From assembly GCA_964442655.1 (NCBI GenBank), contig CAYTZM010000004.1:67927-131926 (forward strand): a stretch of 64,000 nt of DNA. Reading direction: 5' to 3'. The notes under the pieces are model-generated. The model was not told where the DNA came from. It ran no database searches and saw only the letters and a program-made list of their open reading frames with translations. Below, one piece after another: positions 1-9,570 of the stretch. Source of the DNA: GCA-002727615 sp964442655 (GTDB lineage Bacteria; Pseudomonadota; Alphaproteobacteria; TMED109). Every line of letters starts with the position of its first letter. The stretch's first letter is position 1. The position numbers and the translations under genes were made by a program.

Positions 1-235
1 AGAAATTATGGAATATGGTGCTGAATTTATTCTTTCAGAAAGATTAGATAATATTTGTGGAAATATGGCTTGTCATTCTAGTATTAGAGCAGGAAGGAGT
101 TTGCAAGCTTCTGAAATGAATGCTTTATTAAGAGAAATGGAAAGTACTCCTAATTCTAGTCAATGTAACCATGGTAGGCCAACTTTTATTAAATTAAGTT
201 TAAGTGATATTGAAAGATTATTTGGTAGAACTTAA
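1..235 (+). CDS. mutL: DNA mismatch repair protein MutL, C-terminal fragment
   Basis: The left window edge cuts this gene; about 77 C-terminal residues are visible, in the frame whose first full codon is at position 2. The visible part carries the MutL C-terminal dimerisation/endonuclease domain signature ACHSSIRAG followed about 40 residues later by QCNHGRPT, which corresponds to the usual CPHGRPT metal-site motif with Asn in place of Pro. MutL couples MutS mismatch recognition to strand incision and removal, and organisms without MutH normally use an endonuclease-active MutL. The stop overlaps the end of the convergent rsmD by four bases. Identification is firm; nothing can be said about the ATPase half, which lies outside. 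Confidence 0.9.
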   Translation, partial: EIMEYGAEFILSERLDNICGNMACHSSIRAGRSLQASEMNALLREMESTPNSSQCNHGRPTFIKLSLSDIERLFGRT

Positions 236-795
236 ATTTTTTTAAAAAATAAAATTTCACTTATTCCTTCTATTCTAGATTCAATTATTTGAAACTTATT
301 TGATAAATGAAAATTAGTGTTTTTTCTTTTTTCATAAATATAAATAGTATCATTTTTTAACCACCCACTATTGCTCCATTTTTCTATTATATTAGCAATA
401 TTTTTAAAGTCATAAGGAGGGTCTATAAAGCATAAATTGTAATCATATTCTTCTTTATTAGGGGTGTTTGCATCTAATTTTATTACTCGAGCATTTTTTT
501 CTTCATTTAACTTTTTAATGTTGTTAGTAATAGTTTTTATAGAATCAATTGAATTATCAATAAATATACATCTTTTGCAGCCACGAGATAAAGCTTCTAA
601 TCCTAAAGCTCCACTTCCTGCAAATAAATCTATAACATCTAAATTATTTATTTTTACATTAACAGATTTAGAATGTTTTAATATATTAAAAATTGTTTCT
701 CTTAATCTTGAAGAAGTAGGTCTCGCACTTGAAGATTTAGGCGTGTTTATATGTTTATTTTTATGTTTTCCAGCAATAATTTTAATCAAAATCAA
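232..795 (-). CDS. rsmD: 16S rRNA (guanine966-N2)-methyltransferase RsmD
   Basis: RsmD methylates G966 of 16S rRNA in the assembled small subunit using S-adenosylmethionine. The 187-residue protein has the usual family length. The SAM-binding motif DLFAGSGALGLEALSRG lies near residues 56-72 and the catalytic motif DPPY near residue 125, typical of N2-guanine methyltransferases. The start overlaps the end of the upstream pseudouridine synthase gene by 14 bases, so both are probably translated from one minus-strand message that begins at the amidotransferase gene near 2227. The first ATG is used; the next residues read IIAGKHKNK, matching how the family begins (RIIAG). Confidence 0.93.
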   Translation of the reverse strand: MILIKIIAGKHKNKHINTPKSSSARPTSSRLRETIFNILKHSKSVNVKINNLDVIDLFAGSGALGLEALSRGCKRCIFIDNSIDSIKTITNNIKKLNEEKNARVIKLDANTPNKEEYDYNLCFIDPPYDFKNIANIIEKWSNSGWLKNDTIYIYEKRKNTNFHLSNKFQIIESRIEGISEILFFKKI

Positions 796-1519
796 CCTTT
801 TTAAGTATATTAGAACTTAATTTTAATTCTTTTGTATCACCTTTCTTTAAGTTATTTAAACTATACGAACCGAAATTAGTTCTAATTAAATCATTAACTT
901 TTAAATTAAAAAAACTTAAAATTTTTCTAATTTCTCTATTTTTACCTTCTTTTAATATCATTTCAATCCAAGATATTTTTTCTTTAGTATTTATTACATT
1001 TAAAACTATATTTTTATAATTAATCCCTTCAATTGATATACCTTTTTTAAGTTTTTCTAAGTCTATATTCTTTAAATTTCCATAGACTTTTACTTTATAT
1101 TTTCTTTCTATATTATTTTTAGGAAGTTCAAAGTATCTTTTTAAGTTACCATTATTAGTTAATAGTAATAGTCCTTCCGTGTTAAAATCTAATCTACCAA
1201 TATATAATAATTTTTGCATTTTTTCTGGAAGTATATTGTATATAGTTTTTCTTTTTTGAGGATCTTTCTTACTTACTATATATCCTTTAGGTTTATTAAA
1301 CATAAATAATTTTGTTGCAGGTATATTATTAAGTAATATTCCATTAACAATAATTTTATCGTACTTTTGTATTTTGAGACCTAAGTTGTCTACAATTTTA
1401 TGATTTACTTGGACTTTTTTTGACTTGATAAATTTTTCAGCTTCTCTTCTCGAACAATATCCTGATGCGGCAATTCTTTTAGCAATACGTATAAAATTAT
1501 TTTGATTATTTGAAGTCAT
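782..1519 (-). CDS. rluB: S4-domain rRNA pseudouridine synthase (RsuA/RluB family)
   Basis: This enzyme isomerises uridine in rRNA to pseudouridine. Residues about 10-50 form an S4 RNA-binding domain (IAASGYCSRREAEKFI). The catalytic motif GRLDFNTEGLLLLTNNG follows with the nucleophilic Asp at residue 111. The order S4 plus catalytic domain defines the RsuA/RluB/RluE/RluF group; RluB is the usual alphaproteobacterial member, but at 245 residues this one lacks the long basic tail many RluB proteins carry. The exact target uridine is therefore an inference. The gene abuts the upstream amidotransferase stop at 1520 and overlaps rsmD, indicating a translationally coupled RNA-modification pair. 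Confidence 0.85.
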   Translation of the reverse strand: MTSNNQNNFIRIAKRIAASGYCSRREAEKFIKSKKVQVNHKIVDNLGLKIQKYDKIIVNGILLNNIPATKLFMFNKPKGYIVSKKDPQKRKTIYNILPEKMQKLLYIGRLDFNTEGLLLLTNNGNLKRYFELPKNNIERKYKVKVYGNLKNIDLEKLKKGISIEGINYKNIVLNVINTKEKISWIEMILKEGKNREIRKILSFFNLKVNDLIRTNFGSYSLNNLKKGDTKELKLSSNILKKVDFD

Positions 1520-2227
1520 TTAGCAAGATTTAATAAAATTTTTTATCAATTTTTTATCACCACTATTTATAAAGAATTCAGGATGCCATTGTACTCCTAT
1601 ACAAAACAATTTTTTAGGATCTTCAATACCTTCTATGACACCATCTTTAGATATTGCATTTATTGTTAAGTTCTTTCCAGCATTCTTAATTGATTGGTGA
1701 TGTGCGCTATTTACGTAAAGTTTATTTGATGTGATAATTGAATGTAATTTAGTGTTCTTTATTATTTTTATTTCGTGTCCTGCTTCGTTTCTTGGGTTCT
1801 TTTGTTCATGCTCTAAGGGGTTTTTTACTTCATCAGGAATATGTTGTATTAAACTTCCATTATATAAAATATTAATTAGTTGTTCTCCTCCACAAATTCC
1901 TAAAACTGGTTTATTTTCTTTAAGCATAAATTTTGTAATTAATAATTCAAAATTAGTTCTATTCTTTTTTAATTTTACAGTTTTATGAACTTTTGAAATT
2001 CCTGATAACTTTGGATCAATATCAAAATTACCTCCTGTAATTATGAGTCCATCAATTTTTTTACATAAGTTTTTAATATTTTCTATATCGTGTGGTATGC
2101 CTATACTAATACCTCCCATAGAATTGATAGATGTGAAATAATTTTCTCGAATAGCGTACCACGGGAAATTAGAATAAGTTTTATTTGTTTCGTGATCCAA
2201 TGTTAAAGCAATTAAGGGTTTTTTCAT
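1520..2227 (-). CDS. Class I glutamine amidotransferase-like gamma-glutamyl hydrolase (PuuD-type)
   Basis: The 235-residue protein belongs to the peptidase C26 group, which includes gamma-glutamyl-gamma-aminobutyrate hydrolase of the putrescine pathway. The triad is visible: nucleophile Cys112 in LGICGGEQ, and His215/Glu217 in VQWHPEF near the C terminus. A GG motif (IITGGNFDIDP) sits near residue 65. Putrescine-pathway neighbours are absent, so the true gamma-glutamyl substrate cannot be fixed. It is the first gene of the minus-strand run that continues into the pseudouridine synthase and rsmD, and is divergent from tadA across a 58-base AT-rich spacer that probably holds both promoters. Confidence 0.85.
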   Translation of the reverse strand: MKKPLIALTLDHETNKTYSNFPWYAIRENYFTSINSMGGISIGIPHDIENIKNLCKKIDGLIITGGNFDIDPKLSGISKVHKTVKLKKNRTNFELLITKFMLKENKPVLGICGGEQLINILYNGSLIQHIPDEVKNPLEHEQKNPRNEAGHEIKIIKNTKLHSIITSNKLYVNSAHHQSIKNAGKNLTINAISKDGVIEGIEDPKKLFCIGVQWHPEFFINSGDKKLIKNFIKSC

Positions 2228-2285
2228 TTTTTAAGCATTTTCTTTAATTTATTAATATTTTAGTTATATTCTATATTTAATTATC

Positions 2286-2756
2286 ATGGAAAAAAATAAT
2301 AAAAATACTTTTATGCTTTTAGCTTTGGAAGAGGCAAAAATAGCGTCTTCAAAAGGTGAAGTACCTGTAGGTGCAATTACTGTAATGAATAATGAAGTTT
2401 TAGCTAAATCTAGTAATTTTATTGAAAGTTTATCTAATCCATTAAAGCATGCTGAGATGATTGTCTTAGAAAATTCATCTGTAATACTAAAGGAAAAAGG
2501 TTTATCTATTAGGCATGTAAATTTAGATTTGTATGTAACATTAGAGCCATGCGCAATGTGTGCATATGCAATTTCATTATGCAGGATAAAAAATTTATTT
2601 TATGGTGCGGATGATTCTAAAGGAGGAGGAGTAAAATTTGGTAGCAAAGTTTTTGATCAAACTACTTGCCACCATAAACCTAATATATTTAGTGGAATAA
2701 ATAAAAAAGATTGTGAAATGATTCTTAAAAGTTTCTTTTTAAAGATTAGAAATTAA
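2286..2756 (+). CDS. tadA: tRNA-specific adenosine deaminase TadA
   Basis: TadA deaminates A34 to inosine in the tRNA-Arg(ACG) anticodon. The 156-residue protein has the cytidine-deaminase-fold zinc site: His55-Ala-Glu57 (KHAEM), with Glu57 as proton shuttle, and Cys89/Cys92 in EPCAMCAYAI. The RIKNLFYGADDSKGG segment after the second motif is typical of TadA rather than of free-nucleoside deaminases. The gene is single on the plus strand and its end overlaps the convergent purD by four bases. Confidence 0.93.
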   Translation: MEKNNKNTFMLLALEEAKIASSKGEVPVGAITVMNNEVLAKSSNFIESLSNPLKHAEMIVLENSSVILKEKGLSIRHVNLDLYVTLEPCAMCAYAISLCRIKNLFYGADDSKGGGVKFGSKVFDQTTCHHKPNIFSGINKKDCEMILKSFFLKIRN

Positions 2757-4012
2757 TTATGCCCTATATCTTTTCTATAAAAACCTTCTTCCCAATCTAT
2801 TTCTTCTATGGCCTTATAGGCTTTATTTCTTGCCGTAGGAATATCTTTTGCTTTTGCTGTTACTGATAGAACTCTTCCTCCATTAGCAATAATTTGATTT
2901 TTTTCATTTTTGAAAGTTGCCGCGTGAAATACTTTAACATCTGGAATTTTATTAGCCCTATCAATGCCATTTATAATTGACCCTTTTGTATAGTCTTCAG
3001 GATATCCTTTAGATGCCATAACAACGGTAAGCGCAACATCATTATAGAATCTTAAGCTAAAATCATTTAATGTATGATCAGTAGCTGCAAGAATAGCTTC
3101 AAATAAGTTAGATTTTATTCGAGTTAGAATAACTTGGCATTCAGGATCTCCAAATCTTACATTGTATTCTATAAGTTTAGGTCCTTTTGTGGTTAACATA
3201 AGACCTGCATATAAAATTCCTTGGAAAGGATTTCCCTGCTTAGTCATTTCAATTAATGTAGGATATATAATATCTGACATAATAACTTTATTTAGATCCT
3301 CTGTTAAATTTGGGCTGGGAGAGAATGCTCCCATACCTCCTGTATTTGGTCCTTGATCGCCATCTCCTACTCTTTTATGATCTTGCGCATTAGCAAGAGG
3401 AATTGCATTTATACCATCACATAAAGCAAAGAAGCTCGCTTCAACTCCCTGAAGAAATTCTTCAATTAAAACTGTCTTTCCTGCATCTCCAAATTTACCC
3501 AAAAAAGAATTTATAATAGCGTGTTTTGCCTCTTCACTAGTATTTGCAATAACTACGCCTTTGCCTGCTGCTAATCCATCAGCTTTTATAACAATAGGAA
3601 AATTAGTATTTTCTATATGCTGTAAAGCATTTTCTAGGTTTGTAAAAATTTTATATTCAGCAGTTGGTATATTGGCTGATTTACATATTTCTTTAGTAAA
3701 TTTTTTTGACCCTTCAAGTTGAGCTGCTTTTTTTGAAGGACCAAAGGCTTTGATATTATTTGCATTAAGCACATCTATTATTCCATTAACTAATGGAATT
3801 TCTGGTCCAGGAATAACTAGGTCTATATTTTTTTTTAAAGATAAGTCTAAAATTTCATCGTTATTATTTATATCTATATCAAAACATTCTGCTTCTTCAG
3901 AAATACCTGGGTTTCCAGGTGCACATAACAATTTAGTTATTAAAGGCGAGTTTGCTAATGCCCAGCATAAAGCATGTTCACGAGCCCCACTTCCTAATAC
4001 TAATACCTTCAT
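2753..4012 (-). CDS. purD: Phosphoribosylamine--glycine ligase
   Basis: PurD joins glycine to 5-phosphoribosylamine with ATP hydrolysis, the second step of purine synthesis. The 419-residue protein has the family length. It opens with the N-terminal nucleotide-fold motif LVLGSGAREHALCWAL, carries the ATP-grasp loop VIKADGLAAGKGVVIA near residue 140, a D-Q-G-P-N-T-G-G-M-G-A-F segment (residues about 220-231) and the metal-binding RFGDPECQ near residue 285. It stands alone: other pur genes are not in the window. It is divergent from xseA across about 108 bases. Confidence 0.96.
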   Translation of the reverse strand: MKVLVLGSGAREHALCWALANSPLITKLLCAPGNPGISEEAECFDIDINNNDEILDLSLKKNIDLVIPGPEIPLVNGIIDVLNANNIKAFGPSKKAAQLEGSKKFTKEICKSANIPTAEYKIFTNLENALQHIENTNFPIVIKADGLAAGKGVVIANTSEEAKHAIINSFLGKFGDAGKTVLIEEFLQGVEASFFALCDGINAIPLANAQDHKRVGDGDQGPNTGGMGAFSPSPNLTEDLNKVIMSDIIYPTLIEMTKQGNPFQGILYAGLMLTTKGPKLIEYNVRFGDPECQVILTRIKSNLFEAILAATDHTLNDFSLRFYNDVALTVVMASKGYPEDYTKGSIINGIDRANKIPDVKVFHAATFKNEKNQIIANGGRVLSVTAKAKDIPTARNKAYKAIEEIDWEEGFYRKDIGHN

Positions 4013-4120
4013 ATTATTTTCCTTATTTTTAGACTAATTTTTTAATATTATTTATAGTAAATTTAAATAATATTTATAATATTCTCAATTAAAAAAATTA
4101 AAGACCTATAGAAAGTGATC

Positions 4121-5539
4121 ATGAGTTATAAAAATTTACATAGTACGAATATTAAAGAATATACAGTAACAGAACTGAGTAGTGCATTAAAAAAGACTAT
4201 AGAAATCAATTTTGATGTAGTTCATGTTCGTGGAGAAGTATCTGGTTTAATAATAGCTCGCTCTGGTCATATTTATTTTTCTCTAAAAGATGATAATAAT
4301 ATTATTCAGGCAGTATTATGGGCAAGGGTATCTCAAGACATTAATTTGAAACTAGAAGATGGAATGGAAGTTGTTGTTATAGGAAAACTTTCAACTTATG
4401 CTCCACAATCGAGATATAATATTATTGTTAATTCTATTGAACTTGCAGGAGAAGGAGCTCTTTTAAAATTAATAGAAGATAGGAAAAGACGTTTAGCTTC
4501 TGAAGGTTTATTTGATGAAAAATATAAAAAAACTTTACCTTATTTACCTAATACAATTGGAGTTATAACTTCAGAATCTGGTGCAGCATTTCAGGATATA
4601 ATTATTAGGATTAAAGAAAGGTTTCCAGTCAATATAATTTTATTTCCTGTACTAGTACAAGGAAATGAAGCTCCAAAACAAATTGCTCAAGCGATTAATA
4701 AAATTAATTTATATTCTGACAAAAACATAGATAGTATAGACCTTTTAATAGTTGGGCGAGGTGGGGGAAGCTTTGAAGATTTAATGGCTTTTAATGAGGA
4801 GGTGGTAGTTAGAGCGATATTTGAATCTAAAATTCCTATTATTTCTGCGGTAGGACATGAAATTGATAATTCTCTTTCTGATTATGTAGCAGATAAAAGA
4901 GCCCCTACTCCTACAGCAGCAGCTGAAATAGCATTACCAGATAGAAAAATATTGGTTGCTTCATTAGAGAGTATTTCTCATAGATTGTTACAGACTATAA
5001 AAAATAAGTTAGATATTAGTAAAGATAATATTAATAAATATTTTTTGCCAGCTAGTCATATATTTTATGATACTAAAATAATGACTTTAGATATTCATAG
5101 TGAGAAATTAAAAAATAAGATTAATGTTTTAATAGATGTTTGTTTAAACAAATTGAGAGAAAATAAAATAGAATTTTTTTCTCCTTCTCAATATTGTTCA
5201 AATCAAAAAAATAATTTAATTGCTTTGAATAAATTATTTCTTTCTTCATATAAAAATTTAATTAATATTAAGATATCTGATTATGAAAATAATACTTTTA
5301 AGTTGGAAAAATCACTAAAAAATAATATTAATAAAATTGAAACAATATTTAATAAATCAGCAAATAGTTTAGATCTTTTGAGTTATAATAAAGTTTTAGA
5401 TAGAGGCTTTGTTTTAATTAAAGATAACAAAAATAAGACAATTAAAAGGGCAAAACAAATAATTAATAAAACTAATGCTAGGATTCAATTCTTTGATGGT
5501 GTTGTTGATGCTGTTTTAAATAAAAATAATAATGATTAA
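4121..5539 (+). CDS. xseA: Exodeoxyribonuclease VII large subunit
   Basis: XseA is the catalytic subunit of exonuclease VII, which degrades single-stranded DNA from both ends. The protein (472 residues from the ATG at 4121; an in-frame GTG at 4115 would add two residues) starts with an OB-fold (VRGEVSGLIIARSGHIYFSL). It then carries the nuclease-domain motifs GVITSESGAAFQDI, GRGGGSFEDLMAFN, SAVGHEID and DKRAPTPTAAAE, followed by a Lys/Asn-rich coiled-coil half. The small subunit XseB is not adjacent. The 3' end overlaps the M23 peptidase gene by eight bases, suggesting co-translation. Confidence 0.96.
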   Translation: MSYKNLHSTNIKEYTVTELSSALKKTIEINFDVVHVRGEVSGLIIARSGHIYFSLKDDNNIIQAVLWARVSQDINLKLEDGMEVVVIGKLSTYAPQSRYNIIVNSIELAGEGALLKLIEDRKRRLASEGLFDEKYKKTLPYLPNTIGVITSESGAAFQDIIIRIKERFPVNIILFPVLVQGNEAPKQIAQAINKINLYSDKNIDSIDLLIVGRGGGSFEDLMAFNEEVVVRAIFESKIPIISAVGHEIDNSLSDYVADKRAPTPTAAAEIALPDRKILVASLESISHRLLQTIKNKLDISKDNINKYFLPASHIFYDTKIMTLDIHSEKLKNKINVLIDVCLNKLRENKIEFFSPSQYCSNQKNNLIALNKLFLSSYKNLINIKISDYENNTFKLEKSLKNNINKIETIFNKSANSLDLLSYNKVLDRGFVLIKDNKNKTIKRAKQIINKTNARIQFFDGVVDAVLNKNNND

Positions 5540-6368
5540 TATTTTAAATCAAAAAATTTTTATTTTTTTTATATTTTTAATGTCTTTACTATTTCTTAAT
5601 GAATCTATAGCTAAAACAAAGCTGAAAGGTAAAGTGATAGCAGGGGGAATAGTAGTTGTTGAAGCTAGCCCGAATGTAATTTTTAAACTTGATGGAAATA
5701 TTATTCCTGTTTCTAAAGAAGGCTATGCAATTATAGGGTTTGAACGACAACCAAAAAATTTACAAATATTAGAAATTATATATAAAGATGCGGTAATTGA
5801 AAAAATATCATTAGAAGTAATACAAAGGTCTTATACAATTCAAAAAATAGATGGTGTTGAAAAAGAAAAAGTAGAACCTCCACAAGAGTTATTAGATAGA
5901 ATATACCAAGAAAGAAGCCGAGTAAAAAAAGCTCGTAGAAAAGCAGGTTTTATTCAAGAATCATATTATTTGAATGGGTTCATTTGGCCAGCTGTCGGAA
6001 TATTTTCTGGAATATATGGTAGTCAAAGAATATTAAATGGAATTCCCAAAAGCCCTCATTATGGTTTAGATATTGCTCTTCCAGAAGGACATGATGTATT
6101 ATCTCCTATGGATGGCATAGTCTTATTTACTGATAATGATTTATATTATAGTGGTGGAACTATATTAATAGGACATGGACAAGGTTTGACAACTTCTTAT
6201 TTGCATTTAAGTAAAATAATTGTAAAGGAAGGACAAAAAATATTGAAAGGGGGTCTAATTGGTAAAGTTGGTTCTACTGGACGTGCAACAGGACCTCATT
6301 TGCATTGGGGAGTTGAATGGATGGGTAAACGTCTTGATCCTGAATATTTAGTGGAGGCTTTAAGATAA
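5532..6368 (+). CDS. M23-family (LytM) murein peptidase
   Basis: This is a secreted zinc peptidase of the LytM type that would cleave peptidoglycan cross-bridges, or activate amidases if degenerate. An N-terminal hydrophobic segment (residues about 7-27) serves as signal peptide or anchor. The zinc ligands are present: His176 and Asp180 in HYGLDIALPEG, and His256/His258 in GPHLHWGVEW near the C terminus, so it looks catalytically intact. The middle (residues about 110-140) is rich in charge. It overlaps xseA and ends two bases from the convergent acyltransferase gene; no operon partner in cell division is visible. Confidence 0.88.
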   Translation: MINILNQKIFIFFIFLMSLLFLNESIAKTKLKGKVIAGGIVVVEASPNVIFKLDGNIIPVSKEGYAIIGFERQPKNLQILEIIYKDAVIEKISLEVIQRSYTIQKIDGVEKEKVEPPQELLDRIYQERSRVKKARRKAGFIQESYYLNGFIWPAVGIFSGIYGSQRILNGIPKSPHYGLDIALPEGHDVLSPMDGIVLFTDNDLYYSGGTILIGHGQGLTTSYLHLSKIIVKEGQKILKGGLIGKVGSTGRATGPHLHWGVEWMGKRLDPEYLVEALR

Positions 6369-6369
6369 T

Positions 6370-7257
6370 TTATTTATCCCATCTATTATGTATCCATAGC
6401 CATTGGTCAGGATTTTTATAAATCCATTTCTCAATTATAGAATTAACCGTATTTAAAAGATCTAAAACTTTTTCTTTATGTTGAATATTAGAGTTAAAAT
6501 TTTTTATTGGTTTTTCTATAATATATTTGAATTTAACACCATTAATACGCTCCACATGCACGGGAATAATAGGAATGGATAGTCTAATAGATAGTTCAGC
6601 GATAGCTGTGGCTGTTCGAGCTGGATGTCCAAGAAAATTTATTAATTCTCCTTCATTAAGTTTTTGGTCTGCAAGAATTGCTGCATATTTTTTTTGTCTT
6701 AATAATTTAAATAATATTTTTGCTCCTGTAGGTCCTTTAGGGGCATACAGAGAAACTCCTTTTCTAAGGTTTTGAATAATTTTTTCTGCAAAAGGATTAT
6801 TTGCATGTCTATATATAGATGTAACTTCTTCACCTCTTTTCGTCATAATTAAAGGACATATTTCCCAATTACCAATATGGGCACTAAAAAGGATAGCTCC
6901 GCTATTATTTTTTTTAATATTTTGTAAATATTGTTCACCAACTATTGTAAATCTATTTTTATCGTCTAAATATGGATTTAATTTACTAGCAAAAATTAGT
7001 TCGCCAGCATTTCTCCCAATATTATTCCACATGTTTTTTTTAATTTTATTTAATTTTTTATTATTTAAATTTGGAAAAACTTTTTTTAAATTATTTTTTG
7101 CAGTTTTATCAAATTTTGTTACAGGACCTAATAATTCTGCAATGTATCCACCTACTTTTGAAGCTTTTTCAACTCCTAAAATTTTACATAATGAAATCCA
7201 AAGTAAAAGAATTATTGCTTCAAATATATATAAAAATTTTATAAAAAGTATTTTCAT
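6370..7257 (-). CDS. lpxL: Lipid A biosynthesis (KDO)2-lipid IVA acyltransferase, LpxL/HtrB family
   Basis: The family transfers a secondary acyl chain from acyl-ACP to Kdo2-lipid IVA at the inner membrane. The 295-residue protein has an N-terminal membrane segment (residues about 5-24) and the HX4E catalytic dyad, His127 to Glu132, in SAHIGNWE. Downstream GPTGAKIL and ADQKLNEG segments fit the family. It is last in the run waaA-lpxK-lpxL, which supports the lipid A assignment. Whether it behaves as LpxL or as a late LpxM-like enzyme cannot be decided here. Confidence 0.88.
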   Translation of the reverse strand: MKILFIKFLYIFEAIILLLWISLCKILGVEKASKVGGYIAELLGPVTKFDKTAKNNLKKVFPNLNNKKLNKIKKNMWNNIGRNAGELIFASKLNPYLDDKNRFTIVGEQYLQNIKKNNSGAILFSAHIGNWEICPLIMTKRGEEVTSIYRHANNPFAEKIIQNLRKGVSLYAPKGPTGAKILFKLLRQKKYAAILADQKLNEGELINFLGHPARTATAIAELSIRLSIPIIPVHVERINGVKFKYIIEKPIKNFNSNIQHKEKVLDLLNTVNSIIEKWIYKNPDQWLWIHNRWDK

Positions 7258-7267
7258 TTAATTTATA

Positions 7268-8245
7268 CTACTTTTTGATCTGTAAAGAGGAAAGGATATT
7301 ATCCAAAATTTTAGTATCTAAGAAATTAATTTCAATTGGAAAATAAAATATTTTATTTTTATATTGCTTTGAAATTTTTATATAATCCTTTTCAGTAGTG
7401 ATGAGAAGGGAATTTAAACTATTTGCTTTTTTTAATAAATTTTGAATTGTTTTATTTGTATACTTATGATGATCTGGAAAAATTTTAGAATAAAGTATAT
7501 TACATCCTATTTTTTCAAGTGTTTGAAAAAATTTTAGTGGATATCCTAAACCACAGAATGCTACGACATTTTTATTTTTAAAATTATTTATATCTTGGGA
7601 TGCAACATTAATTTTTGCATTTATTACTGGGATATGATTTGAAATAGTTTTATTAAGATTATATTTATCTTCTTCTATAATTAAAGCAATATGACTTTTT
7701 TTAAGTGCATTAAATAAATTTTCTCTCATAGGCCCAGCTGGTATAATTCTTCCATTCCCAATACCTTGAAAGCCATTAAAAACGAGGAAGTTTAAATTTC
7801 CATGGATAGAGTTGTCTTGAATACCATCATCTAAAATGGCCACTTCTGCGCCATTTTTTATAGCTTCATTTATGCTTTTTATTCTATTATTTCCTATCCA
7901 AGTAGGAGCAATTTTTGATAGCATAAGAGCTTCATCCCCAACTTCCTTAAATGAATGTATTTTTGAATTAACTAATGTAGTGTTTTTTAATGATCCTTTA
8001 TATCCTTTTGCAATAATATGTACTTTATAATTAGAATTTATTAACTTTTTAGCAATTGCTATTGTTGTTGGAGTTTTTCCAGCACCACCTACCACTACAT
8101 TACCTATTTTAATTATTTTTATATTAGAAAATATATGAGCTTTTTTTCTTTTTATAAAACTACCTAATATCCATATAAATGATAATGGGATTAATAATTT
8201 GGAGTATAAATTATTTTTTGAATACCAAAATTTTGGTGTTTTCAT
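7268..8245 (-). CDS. lpxK: Tetraacyldisaccharide 4'-kinase
   Basis: LpxK phosphorylates the 4' position of the lipid A disaccharide to give lipid IVA. The 325-residue protein shows the characteristic Walker A variant GNVVVGGAGKTPTTIAIAK (residues about 48-66) after an N-terminal hydrophobic stretch, and the motif VAILDDGIQDNSIHGNLN further on. It starts 12 bases after the waaA stop and ends 10 bases before the acyltransferase gene, so the three are probably one transcript for lipid A/Kdo assembly on the cytoplasmic face of the inner membrane. Confidence 0.94.
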   Translation of the reverse strand: MKTPKFWYSKNNLYSKLLIPLSFIWILGSFIKRKKAHIFSNIKIIKIGNVVVGGAGKTPTTIAIAKKLINSNYKVHIIAKGYKGSLKNTTLVNSKIHSFKEVGDEALMLSKIAPTWIGNNRIKSINEAIKNGAEVAILDDGIQDNSIHGNLNFLVFNGFQGIGNGRIIPAGPMRENLFNALKKSHIALIIEEDKYNLNKTISNHIPVINAKINVASQDINNFKNKNVVAFCGLGYPLKFFQTLEKIGCNILYSKIFPDHHKYTNKTIQNLLKKANSLNSLLITTEKDYIKISKQYKNKIFYFPIEINFLDTKILDNILSSLQIKK

Positions 8246-8257
8246 TATTAAGATCCA

Positions 8258-9541
8258 TTATATTTTAAGTATAGGTTTAATTTTATTCATTAAAGTATTA
8301 GCAGGGCTAGGAATTTCTTCAATTATTTCATAAGCTTTGTTTGCTAAATAATTAATTTTTTCTTTATTAGATATTAAATCTATAATTGTGTTTTCTAATT
8401 CTTCAAGGCTATTAATTTGTATTGCACATTTATTATCTAGTAAGATTTTAGAAGTTGATTTTTGGTTGCTTACGTCTGGTCCAAATATTATAGCACATTT
8501 TTCTAATGCTGGTTCTATTAAATTATGTCCTCCTTTATTAGATAAACTACCTCCTATGAAACATATATTAGAAATTTTATAAAAACTTCCTAATTCTCCG
8601 ATAGTATTTACTATATATATATCTGTTGATGAGTTTGGAAGATTTAGAGAATTACGAATTACAATATTTAAATTTTTAGTTTTTGATAAATTTAAAATGT
8701 TTTTAATATTATTAGGGTGTCTAGGAACAACAATTGTAATTAATTCGGGATATATTTCTTTAGCTTTTATATGGGCTAAAATAGCAGCTTCATCTTCAAT
8801 ATCTTCATGTATACTTGCAAAAAGCAATACAAGTTTATCGTTTATTGAGTTAATAATTTCTATTTCTTTATTACTTGTCATTTTAGGAGCATTTAACTTA
8901 TTTTTTAAATTAATTGGTTGTAATACGTTTTTTGCTCCTAGTTTTTTATATCTTTCTGAGTTTTGATTGTCTTGAGCAATTACTAAAGATAGTTTAGTAA
9001 ATAAATTCTTTGAGAACTTTTTAAGTATATGCCATTTTTTATAAGATTTTTGTGACATTCTTCCTTGTATTAAAATAATAGGAATATTATTTTTAAAACT
9101 TTTAATTATAATATTTGGCCATATTTCAGATTCTACTAAAATAACAGAGTTTGGTTTCCAATTCTTATAAAAAAGCCAGAGAACAAAAGGATGATCAATT
9201 GGTGAATATTGATGTATAATTTTTTTGTTATTTATATCTTCTAATATTGATTTAATATGTTTAGCACTAGTTATAGTGACTGTGGTAAATAATATTTTAA
9301 CATTATATTTTAGTATTTCTTTAATTAATGGAATTGCTGATCTTGCTTCCCCTAAACTTGCTGCGTTAATCCATATTAAATTTCCTTCTGGCCTTTTATA
9401 ATTATTTAGCCCAAATTTTTCTTTAATCTTATGAATTTCTTCCTTTCTATTTAAAATTCTATATATAGTTATTAAAGGGATAAAAGGAGTTAATAATATC
9501 CAAATAAAATAATAAAATTTAGTTAGTATAAATTCCAACAA
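8258..9541 (-). CDS. waaA: 3-deoxy-D-manno-octulosonic acid (Kdo) transferase
   Basis: WaaA (KdtA) adds Kdo from CMP-Kdo to lipid IVA. The 427-residue, GT30-type protein has a single N-terminal membrane anchor (residues about 5-28), the acceptor-side motif IWINAASLGEARSAIPL that includes the catalytic Glu, and the donor-side motif FIGGSLSNKGGHNLIEPA. WP-type segments such as VILVESEIWPNII are typical of the family. It precedes lpxK with a 12-base gap, which matches the common alphaproteobacterial waaA-lpxK order. Together with the presence of lpxK and lpxL this implies an LPS-bearing outer membrane. Confidence 0.94.
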   Translation of the reverse strand: MLEFILTKFYYFIWILLTPFIPLITIYRILNRKEEIHKIKEKFGLNNYKRPEGNLIWINAASLGEARSAIPLIKEILKYNVKILFTTVTITSAKHIKSILEDINNKKIIHQYSPIDHPFVLWLFYKNWKPNSVILVESEIWPNIIIKSFKNNIPIILIQGRMSQKSYKKWHILKKFSKNLFTKLSLVIAQDNQNSERYKKLGAKNVLQPINLKNKLNAPKMTSNKEIEIINSINDKLVLLFASIHEDIEDEAAILAHIKAKEIYPELITIVVPRHPNNIKNILNLSKTKNLNIVIRNSLNLPNSSTDIYIVNTIGELGSFYKISNICFIGGSLSNKGGHNLIEPALEKCAIIFGPDVSNQKSTSKILLDNKCAIQINSLEELENTIIDLISNKEKINYLANKAYEIIEEIPSPANTLMNKIKPILKI

Positions 9542-9570
9542 TAATATTTCTTTCTATATTTTTATTTATA

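Noticed and set aside
464..820. Hydrophobic plus-strand frame opposite rsmD
   Set aside because: Antisense shadow of a well-supported gene; hydrophobicity comes from the reverse complement of Lys/Asn-rich codons.
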